A stretch of 38,747 nt of DNA from JBPEWY01 sp052032225 (GTDB lineage: Bacteria > Bacteroidota > Bacteroidia > Flavobacteriales > Flavobacteriaceae). Below, in pieces: positions 25,792 through 33,218 of this stretch (position 1 is the first letter of the stretch; the number at the start of each line of letters is the position of its first letter). The translations under genes were made by a program, and so were the position numbers. The notes under the pieces are model-generated. The model was not told the DNA's origin. It saw only the letters and a list, made by a program, of their open reading frames with translations, and searched no databases. The DNA lies in contig JBPEWY010000049.1 of NCBI GenBank assembly GCA_052032225.1, forward strand, positions 1-38,747, given 5' to 3'.

Positions 25792-26500
25792 AAAGATCAT
25801 AAAAATTATTGTTGGAGTTGTTATATTTTTCACACTCCCCAGTTTGTTGTTTTTTAGCTTTTTATATTTAAAATATAACATTTCTTTACCTGATTATTCT
25901 CCTAGTGCAAAAGCAGATTCTGTTGCAATGCAAATGCTAAACACGCTTAATTACAAGGCTTACAAAGAAATTAATTATTTAGAATGGACATTTAAAAACA
26001 GACACCATTACCAATGGCAAAAAAACAAAGGTATTGTTGCTGTTTTCTGGAAAGACAAAAAAGTAGAGCTCAATTTAATTGATCCGCAAAAAAGTAGTGT
26101 TTATATAAACAATGAACTTGTAAAGGAAGCCTCAAAAAAGAAAAAACTAATACAAAAAGCACAAGATTATTTTAATAATGATTCTTTTTGGTTGGTAGCT
26201 CCGTACAAAGTTTTTGATTCTGGCACTAAACGAAGTCTGGTTACTTTAGAAAACGGAGAAAAAGGCTTGCTTGTAACCTACACAAAAGGTGGTACTACAC
26301 CGGGAGATAGTTACCTTTGGCTTTTAGATGCCAACAAAAAACCCTATGCTTACAGAATGTGGGTAGATATTTTACCTATAGATGGTCTTAAAGCTACCTG
26401 GTCTGGTTGGGTTACCACTAAAGGTGGTGCAATGTTTTCACTAAACCATCAATTAGGACCACTATCTATTCCTATCACTAACTTTAAAACCCACAATTAA
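25781..26500 (+). CDS. hypothetical membrane-anchored protein
   Basis: I do not firmly recognise this 239-residue protein. It has one N-terminal membrane anchor (about residues 7-33) with a basic cytoplasmic start, then a soluble, probably periplasmic domain rich in Trp and Tyr. The domain has short strands such as WLVAPYKVFD near residue 143 and a YTKGGTTPGDSYLWLLDA region near 170. The layout hints at a LolA-like or DUF6503-like beta sheet that binds hydrophobic ligands, but this is a guess from pattern. The ATG at 25781 overlaps the ATP-grasp gene by 11 bases, and an in-frame TTG two codons earlier is possible. It is the last gene of the acpH-ggt operon. Confidence 0.6.
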   Translation: MKIRKIIKIIVGVVIFFTLPSLLFFSFLYLKYNISLPDYSPSAKADSVAMQMLNTLNYKAYKEINYLEWTFKNRHHYQWQKNKGIVAVFWKDKKVELNLIDPQKSSVYINNELVKEASKKKKLIQKAQDYFNNDSFWLVAPYKVFDSGTKRSLVTLENGEKGLLVTYTKGGTTPGDSYLWLLDANKKPYAYRMWVDILPIDGLKATWSGWVTTKGGAMFSLNHQLGPLSIPITNFKTHN

Positions 26501-26571
26501 ACTATTAATTAATAGCTGTAATTGTACTATTCTTATAAGGTTTAATGGTCTAATCTTTTTTATTAAAATCG

Positions 26572-26579
26572 TACCTTTG
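26572..26579 (+). promoter_or_regulatory. TAnnTTTG -7 promoter box for uvrA
   Basis: TACCTTTG, an exact consensus match, ends 16 bases before the uvrA ATG at 26596. No LexA-type palindrome was seen beside it. Confidence 0.65.
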
Positions 26580-26595
26580 CAATTTTGCTGATATT

Positions 26596-29427
26596 ATGGC
26601 TGTATTCGAAGAAAATATAGAAGTTAACGGTGCTCGAGTTCATAATCTAAAAAACATAGATGTAAGCATTCCAAGAGAAAAGTTAGTAGTAATAACCGGA
26701 CTCTCAGGAAGCGGAAAATCGTCTTTAGCCTTTGATACTATTTATGCCGAAGGACAACGGCGTTACATTGAAACTTTCTCGGCCTATGCCAGACAGTTTT
26801 TAGGTGGTTTAGAGCGTCCTGATGTAGATAAAATAGACGGTTTATCTCCTGTTATTGCCATAGAGCAAAAAACAACTTCTAAATCTCCCCGATCAACCGT
26901 AGGAACCATTACAGAGATATACGATTTTTTACGACTTCTTTTTGCACGTGCCGGAGAAGCCTACAGCTATAACACCGGTGAAAAAATGGTTAGTTATAGC
27001 GATGAGCAAATAAAAAATCTAATTATAGAACAGTTTAACGGCAAAAAAATAAACATTCTTGCTCCAGTTGTTCAATCTAGAAAAGGACATTACAGAGAAT
27101 TGTTTGAGCAAATTGCAAAACAAGGGTATGTAAAAGTTAGAGTAGATGGCGAAATAACCGACATTACCCGTGGAATGAAGTTAGACAGGTACAAAACGCA
27201 CGATATAGAGATTGTTGTAGACAGACTTATAGTTTCAGACTCAGAAACGTTTCAAAAAAGATTAGCAGAAACACTACAAACAGCAATGTACCACGGTAAC
27301 GATGTAATTATGGTGCTTGAGCAAGACAGCAACAAACCTCGTTACTTTAGCAGAAATTTAATGTGCCCGTCTACCGGAATATCGTATCCAAACCCTGAAC
27401 CCAACACTTTTTCATTTAACTCCCCAAAGGGCATGTGCCCTTCGTGTAACGGATTAGGAACCATATATCAGGTAAACGAAGCTAAAATAATCCCAAATAA
27501 TAACATAACAATAAAGGGCGGCGCTATTGCTCCACTTGGCGAGTACAAGCGTTCTTGGGCCTTTAAACAGATAGAAGTTATAGCAGAGCGCTATAATTTT
27601 AAATTAACAGACCCAATTAAAAAAGTACCTAAAGAGGCATTAGATATTATTCTTTACGGTGGCAACGAAAAATTTTCTGTGGCCTCCAAAACTTTAGGTA
27701 TAACCAGAGAATACAAAATTGAATACGAAGGGATTGTTAATTTCTTAAAAAGTCAATTTGAAAACAGTGAATCTACCTCAATAAAACGTTGGGCAAAAGA
27801 GTATATGGACAAAATTGTTTGTCCGGAGTGTAACGGCTCAAGGTTAAAAAAAGAATCGCTTTACTTTAAAATAAACAATAAAAACATAGCCGAATTAGCT
27901 ATGATGGATATTGTTGATTTGGCTAAGTTTTTTAAAGATTTACCCAAAAAACTAAACGAAAAGCAGTTTAAAATTGCCGAAGAAATTTTAAAAGAAATCA
28001 ACAACAGACTTCAATTTTTACTTGATGTTGGTTTAGATTATTTATCGTTAAACCGAAGTTCTAAATCGCTCTCAGGTGGCGAAGCCCAACGTATTAGGTT
28101 GGCTACGCAAATTGGCTCTCAGTTAGTGGGAGTACTTTATATTTTAGATGAGCCAAGTATTGGATTGCATCAAAGAGACAACGAGCGTCTTATAAAGTCA
28201 CTACAATCACTTAGAGATATAGGAAACTCTGTAATTGTTGTAGAGCACGATAAAGACATGATTTTAAGCGCCGATCATGTTATAGACATCGGGCCAATGG
28301 CCGGCAGGCACGGTGGTAAAATAATTTCGCAGGGGACACCAAAACAAATAATGCAACAAAGTACTCTTACTGCAGCTTATTTAAACGGTGCAAAAGAAAT
28401 TGCAGTACCAACAAAACGTCGTGAAGGTAACGGCAAAACATTAGTTTTAAAAGGGTGTACCGGTAATAATCTTAAAAATGTAGATGTTTCTTTCCCATTG
28501 GGTAAAATGATTATTGTAACCGGTGTTTCGGGTAGCGGAAAATCAACTTTAATAAACGAAACCCTCTACCCTATTTTAAATAAGCACTTTTTTAATGCCG
28601 TAAAAAAACCAATGCCTTACAAAAGCATTAAAGGTTTAGAACATATAGATAAGGTTATAGATATAAACCAATCGCCAATTGGTAGAACACCGCGTTCAAA
28701 CCCGGCTACATATACGGGAGTTTTTAGCGAAATAAGAAGTTTATTTACCAAAACTCCCGAAGCCATGATAAGAGGCTACAAACCCGGCAGATTTAGCTTT
28801 AATGTAAAAGGAGGCCGATGCGAAACGTGCGAAGGTGGTGGTGTAAAAGTTATAGAAATGAACTTTTTACCGGACGTTTATGTAGAATGCGAAACCTGCC
28901 AGGGAAAACGCTTTAACAGAGAAACTCTAGAGATCAGATACAAAGGTAAATCTATTGCCGATGTACTGGCAATGACCATAAATGAAGCTGTAGATTTCTT
29001 TGAGCATATTCCTAAAATTTACAGAAAACTAAAAACCATTCAAGATGTTGGGCTTGGGTATATAACCCTGGGGCAGCCCTCTACAACACTATCAGGTGGT
29101 GAAGCTCAGCGTATTAAATTGGCAACAGAACTTTCAAAAAAAGATACCGGGAATACCTTTTATATTTTAGATGAACCAACCACCGGACTACATTTTGAAG
29201 ATATCAGAGTTTTAATGGAGGTACTTAACCAACTTGTAGATAAAGGCAACACAGTTTTAATTATAGAACACAACATGGACGTGATTAAAATGGGAGATTA
29301 CATTATAGATATTGGATATGAAGGAGGTAAAGGAGGCGGACAAATTGTTGCAGTAGGAACTCCCGAAGAAGTTGCAAAAGATACCAAAAGCTACACTGCT
29401 AAATTTTTAAAAAAAGAATTACTTTAG
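26596..29427 (+). CDS. uvrA: excinuclease ABC subunit A
   Basis: Damage-recognition ATPase of nucleotide excision repair, 943 residues, which works with UvrB and UvrC. Two ABC ATPase modules are complete. The first Walker A is GLSGSGKS at residues 35-42 and the second is GVSGSGKS near residue 640. Both signature loops read LSGGEAQRI, near residues 494 and 833. Zinc-binding cysteine pairs are visible near residues 255-290 (CPSTG and CPSCNG), at CPECNG near 413, and at CETCEGGG/CETCQG near 745-770, the C-terminal zinc module for DNA binding. All features match a functional UvrA. The LOG-family gene follows 31 bases later. Confidence 0.98.
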   Translation: MAVFEENIEVNGARVHNLKNIDVSIPREKLVVITGLSGSGKSSLAFDTIYAEGQRRYIETFSAYARQFLGGLERPDVDKIDGLSPVIAIEQKTTSKSPRSTVGTITEIYDFLRLLFARAGEAYSYNTGEKMVSYSDEQIKNLIIEQFNGKKINILAPVVQSRKGHYRELFEQIAKQGYVKVRVDGEITDITRGMKLDRYKTHDIEIVVDRLIVSDSETFQKRLAETLQTAMYHGNDVIMVLEQDSNKPRYFSRNLMCPSTGISYPNPEPNTFSFNSPKGMCPSCNGLGTIYQVNEAKIIPNNNITIKGGAIAPLGEYKRSWAFKQIEVIAERYNFKLTDPIKKVPKEALDIILYGGNEKFSVASKTLGITREYKIEYEGIVNFLKSQFENSESTSIKRWAKEYMDKIVCPECNGSRLKKESLYFKINNKNIAELAMMDIVDLAKFFKDLPKKLNEKQFKIAEEILKEINNRLQFLLDVGLDYLSLNRSSKSLSGGEAQRIRLATQIGSQLVGVLYILDEPSIGLHQRDNERLIKSLQSLRDIGNSVIVVEHDKDMILSADHVIDIGPMAGRHGGKIISQGTPKQIMQQSTLTAAYLNGAKEIAVPTKRREGNGKTLVLKGCTGNNLKNVDVSFPLGKMIIVTGVSGSGKSTLINETLYPILNKHFFNAVKKPMPYKSIKGLEHIDKVIDINQSPIGRTPRSNPATYTGVFSEIRSLFTKTPEAMIRGYKPGRFSFNVKGGRCETCEGGGVKVIEMNFLPDVYVECETCQGKRFNRETLEIRYKGKSIADVLAMTINEAVDFFEHIPKIYRKLKTIQDVGLGYITLGQPSTTLSGGEAQRIKLATELSKKDTGNTFYILDEPTTGLHFEDIRVLMEVLNQLVDKGNTVLIIEHNMDVIKMGDYIIDIGYEGGKGGGQIVAVGTPEEVAKDTKSYTAKFLKKELL

Positions 29428-29458
29428 CATGTTTTGAATTTAAAAAAATTAAAATCAT

Positions 29459-30148
29459 ATGAGGAAAGAAAAACACCATAGAGGTTGGAACGAGATTAAA
29501 ACGAATGACTCGTGGGCTATTTTTAAAATAATGGGCGAATTTGTAAACGGCTTCGAAAAAATGAGTCAAATTGGTCCTTGCGTTTCTATTTTCGGATCGG
29601 CAAGAACTAAACCCGAAGACAAATACTATAAGCTCACAGAAAAAATAGCTAACAAAATTGTAGAAGCAGGATATGGTGTAATTACAGGAGGTGGCCCGGG
29701 TATTATGGAAGCGGGTAATAAAGGAGCTTACCTTGGTGGAGGCACATCGGTAGGATTAAATATAGAGCTACCATTTGAGCAACATGATAACCCTTATATT
29801 GATGACGATAAAAACCTGAATTTTGATTACTTTTTTGTTAGAAAAGTAATGTTTGTAAAATACTCTCAAGGGTTTGTTGTTATGCCGGGTGGTTTTGGTA
29901 CACTCGATGAACTTTTTGAAGCAATTACGCTTATACAAACTAAGAAAATAGATAAATTCCCGATTATTTTAGTTGGATCTGAGTTTTGGTCTGGTTTAAT
30001 AGATTGGATTAAAAAAACACTTTTAGATAAGGCTAAAAATATTAGCGCAAGTGATTTAGATCTTTTTCATGTTGTAGATACAGAAGATGAAGTTATTGAG
30101 ATTTTGAACTCTTTCTACAAAAAGTTCAATTTAAGTCCGAACTTCTAA
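29459..30148 (+). CDS. LOG-family nucleotide 5'-monophosphate phosphoribohydrolase (TIGR00730)
   Basis: Rossmann-like enzyme of 229 residues, related to LONELY GUY and YgdH/PpnN. Such enzymes hydrolyse the N-glycosidic bond of nucleotide monophosphates or cytokinin ribotides. The two defining motifs are GGGPGIMEA at 77-85 and PGGFGTLDE at 143-151, which form the phosphoribose and catalytic site. It has no signal peptide and is cytoplasmic. The natural substrate in this organism is unknown. It lies between uvrA and the barrel-fusion gene on the same strand; no clear promoter box was seen in the 31-base gap, so it may be read through from uvrA. Confidence 0.9.
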   Translation: MRKEKHHRGWNEIKTNDSWAIFKIMGEFVNGFEKMSQIGPCVSIFGSARTKPEDKYYKLTEKIANKIVEAGYGVITGGGPGIMEAGNKGAYLGGGTSVGLNIELPFEQHDNPYIDDDKNLNFDYFFVRKVMFVKYSQGFVVMPGGFGTLDELFEAITLIQTKKIDKFPIILVGSEFWSGLIDWIKKTLLDKAKNISASDLDLFHVVDTEDEVIEILNSFYKKFNLSPNF

Positions 30149-30194
30149 TAAAACATTTTTAAATTAGAAATCTACAAGAAAAAGATTTGTTGTA

Positions 30195-33044
30195 TTGATT
30201 GCATTTGCTACAAAATTAAACATACGTGTATCTAAACTAATTTTAACAATTATTACTGTGCTGGGCTGCTATTACGGTAAAGCCCAGCACAAACAACATA
30301 TTGTTGCAACCTTACACGATAGCACTAAAACGCTATCAATTCAACAAAAAATAACTTATTACAATAATACTTCAGATACGCTTAATCAATTATACTTACA
30401 CGATTGGCAACATTCTTATTCCAGTAAAAAAACAGCACTGGCAAAACGGTTTGCAGAAGAGTTTAACAAATCGTTGCATTTAGCAAAAAAACACGAACGC
30501 GGTGGTACAAACATTATAACAGTTTCTGATGATACATACAGATTTTTACATTGGGAGCGGTTAAATAAGTATGATGCCATAAAAATTCAGTTAAAACACC
30601 CTATTTATCCTAACCAATCTCAAACAATATCATTATCATATACCATTAAGCTGCCCGATGCAAAATTTACCGGATACGGCTATTATGACAATGGCGATTA
30701 TAATTTGCTGTATTGGCATTTAATTCCGGCCGTTTATAATGGAGAGTGGTTGCTTTACAACAACAAAAACTTAAACGATTTATACCAGCCACTAACAGAT
30801 TATAGCATAGAGTTTAACTACCCAAAAAAGCTTACACTTGTAACTGATTTTAATAGTAAAGAAGAAACCGCTCTATCAACAACTAAAAAAGCAACGCTTG
30901 AGGGAGATAAAAGACTATCAAGTAATATAATTTTAAAAGCAGATTCTGATTTTTATACCTACAAAACAGAGAATTTAACATTAGTTACCAATTTAAACCA
31001 AACCAAAATATCCGAAATTCAGAAAGGTATATCTATAGAGCGTATTGGTAATTTTATAACAAAGTATTTAGGAGAGTACCCTCACCAAAAGCTATTGGTT
31101 AGCACCAATCTTTATAACAGAAACCCATTGTATGGTATTAATCAGCTTCCTTCTTTTTTAAGACCCTACTCAGAAGAGTTTCATTATGAGCTTATGGTGC
31201 TTAAAACAACCTTAAATCAATTTCTACAAAATACTATACACGTTAACCCAAGAGAAGAATCTTGGCTTACAGATGCGCTTCAAACGTATTTAATGATTTT
31301 GTATGTAGATACTTTTTATCCGGATGTAAAGCTGTTGGGTAAGTTTTCTAAAATATGGGGGGTTAGAAGTTTTCATTTAGCACAAATGAGCTTTAACGAT
31401 CAGTACGCACTATTGCACATGCTAATGGCGCGTCAAAATATAGATCAGGCATTAAGCACTCCTAAAGATTCTCTTTTAAAGTTTAACCAAAAAATAGCCA
31501 ATAAATATAAAGCAGGGTTAGGCTTACTTTACTTAGATCATTACACTAGTAAGCAAACCGTTTTAAATGCTATTAAAGAATTTTACCAAAACAATAAACT
31601 TGCAACTACCTCTCCGGAAAGCTTTAAAAATAGCTTGCAAAAGTATTCTAATAAAAAAATAGACTGGTTTTTTACAGAATACGTAGGCACAAACAAACGA
31701 ATAGATTTTAAAATAGACAAGATTGTTAAAACCAAAGACTCTGCTATTGTTACCATAAAAAACAAAACAGGTACGCACGCCCCTATTTCATTATATGCTA
31801 TTGCTAACGATTCTGTTATTTTTAAAACCTGGATAGATAGCGTAGTAGATTATAAAACTGTTACAATCCCCAAAAAAAATGCAGAGCGTTTAGTGTTAAA
31901 TTACGATAGAGTTATTCCTGAATTTAATCAACGAGATAACTGGAAAACCTTGGGCGGATTTTTCTCAAGTAATAAAAAACTAAAATTTCAATTCTTTAAA
32001 GATGCCGAGAACCCTTATTACAATCAAGTTTTTTATGTTCCTATTTTAACCTACAACTTTTATGATGGTGTAACTCCGGGCATGCGATTGTATAATAAGA
32101 CATTATTAGAGCGCCCATTTATTTTTGACCTTCGTCCATCATACGCAACCAAAGAAAAAACCCTCGTAGGATCCGGTATTTTAAACTACCGCAAATATTT
32201 TCAAAATCAAAGTCTATATCGCATAGATACCGGTATTTTGGGTTCTAGTTTTCACTACGCGCCAGATTTGCGCTACTCTACACTTACACCTCATATTTCG
32301 TTTAGATTCAGAAACGAAGATTTACGTTCTAACGAGCGTAAAATGTTAATGCTTAGGTATGTAAATGTATTTAGAGATTTAGACCCTAATATAGAAACCG
32401 ATCCTGATTACAGAGTGTTTAACGTAAGGTTTAACCACTACAATAATGATATAATAAATTTTTACTCGTGGTTTACCGATTTACAAGTTGCAGATAAATT
32501 CACTAAAATTGCTTTTAATGCAGAGTTTAGAAGACTTTATGAAAATAATACGCAATTAAATTTAAGGTTCTTTATAGGAAAATTTATAAAGAATAACACA
32601 GGTACGGATGATGGTGATTTCTTTAGTTTTGCTTTAGATAGGCCTACCGATTATTTATTTGATTATGATTATTTAGGACGTTCTGAAGCTTCAGGAATTT
32701 TCAGTCAGCAGTTAATTATTGCTGAGGGAGGTTTTAAGTCTAAGCTAGAACCTGCTTTTTCTAATGATTGGATTGCAACAGCCAATGCCAGTATTAATAT
32801 TTGGAAATGGGTTGAGTTTTATGGTGATGTTGGGTTTGTAAAAAATAAAAATGTCCCGGGAAAATTTGTTTACGATTCTGGAATACGCTTAAATCTGGTA
32901 ACCGATTATTTTGAACTATACTTCCCGCTTTACTCTAACAATGGCTGGGAAATAGCCCAACCTAATTACGATCAGCGCATAAGATTTGTTGTAACCCTAC
33001 AGCCCAGAGCTTTACTTGGTTTATTTACTAGAAAATGGTTTTAA
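30195..33044 (+). CDS. M1-peptidase-like domain fused to a C-terminal outer-membrane barrel
   Basis: Large protein of 949 residues. A Sec signal peptide (hydrophobic from about residue 15, ending near KAQ at 30) is followed by an M1/gluzincin-like domain (about 35-480). Its landmark ESWLTDALQTY at 355-365 corresponds to the WLNEGFAxY motif, but the usual HExxH is missing: only a lone H330 with E332 remains. A short beta region follows, then about 350 residues of alternating strands ending in TRKWF, a terminal phenylalanine as in outer-membrane barrels. No ATG precedes the signal peptide and an in-frame stop lies nine codons upstream, so TTG at 30195 is the only sensible start. I read it as a probably non-catalytic, outer-membrane-anchored M1 relative. 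Confidence 0.72.
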   Translation: MIAFATKLNIRVSKLILTIITVLGCYYGKAQHKQHIVATLHDSTKTLSIQQKITYYNNTSDTLNQLYLHDWQHSYSSKKTALAKRFAEEFNKSLHLAKKHERGGTNIITVSDDTYRFLHWERLNKYDAIKIQLKHPIYPNQSQTISLSYTIKLPDAKFTGYGYYDNGDYNLLYWHLIPAVYNGEWLLYNNKNLNDLYQPLTDYSIEFNYPKKLTLVTDFNSKEETALSTTKKATLEGDKRLSSNIILKADSDFYTYKTENLTLVTNLNQTKISEIQKGISIERIGNFITKYLGEYPHQKLLVSTNLYNRNPLYGINQLPSFLRPYSEEFHYELMVLKTTLNQFLQNTIHVNPREESWLTDALQTYLMILYVDTFYPDVKLLGKFSKIWGVRSFHLAQMSFNDQYALLHMLMARQNIDQALSTPKDSLLKFNQKIANKYKAGLGLLYLDHYTSKQTVLNAIKEFYQNNKLATTSPESFKNSLQKYSNKKIDWFFTEYVGTNKRIDFKIDKIVKTKDSAIVTIKNKTGTHAPISLYAIANDSVIFKTWIDSVVDYKTVTIPKKNAERLVLNYDRVIPEFNQRDNWKTLGGFFSSNKKLKFQFFKDAENPYYNQVFYVPILTYNFYDGVTPGMRLYNKTLLERPFIFDLRPSYATKEKTLVGSGILNYRKYFQNQSLYRIDTGILGSSFHYAPDLRYSTLTPHISFRFRNEDLRSNERKMLMLRYVNVFRDLDPNIETDPDYRVFNVRFNHYNNDIINFYSWFTDLQVADKFTKIAFNAEFRRLYENNTQLNLRFFIGKFIKNNTGTDDGDFFSFALDRPTDYLFDYDYLGRSEASGIFSQQLIIAEGGFKSKLEPAFSNDWIATANASINIWKWVEFYGDVGFVKNKNVPGKFVYDSGIRLNLVTDYFELYFPLYSNNGWEIAQPNYDQRIRFVVTLQPRALLGLFTRKWF

Positions 33045-33184
33045 GCATGTTTTAAATTGATGATTTACCAACAAAAATGTTAAATTTTACATTATTTTAA
33101 ATAATCATCAACAAAAACTCTTTTTAATTAAAAAATATTCAATTTTTTAAGATTTCTAAAATTGCTAAAATTAATTCTTTTAGC

Positions 33185-33192
33185 TATTTTTG
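33185..33192 (+). promoter_or_regulatory. TAnnTTTG -7 promoter box for the E1 operon
   Basis: TATTTTTG matches the consensus and ends 26 bases before the ATG at 33219. The 174-base AT-rich gap 33045-33218 also holds an inverted repeat at 33057-33111. Confidence 0.55.
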
Positions 33193-33218
33193 TGAGCGTT
33201 CACTAAACTCCCTTTTCC

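Noticed and set aside
26502..26515. 14-bp palindrome CTATTAATTAATAG after the ggt operon
   Set aside because: AT-only core, no T-tract after it, and such palindromes are common by chance in AT-rich DNA.
29426..33060. Similar AGCATGTTTTRAATT strings just after the uvrA stop and after the barrel-fusion stop
   Set aside because: Two short AT-rich matches without symmetry or further copies seen; not enough to call a repeat family.
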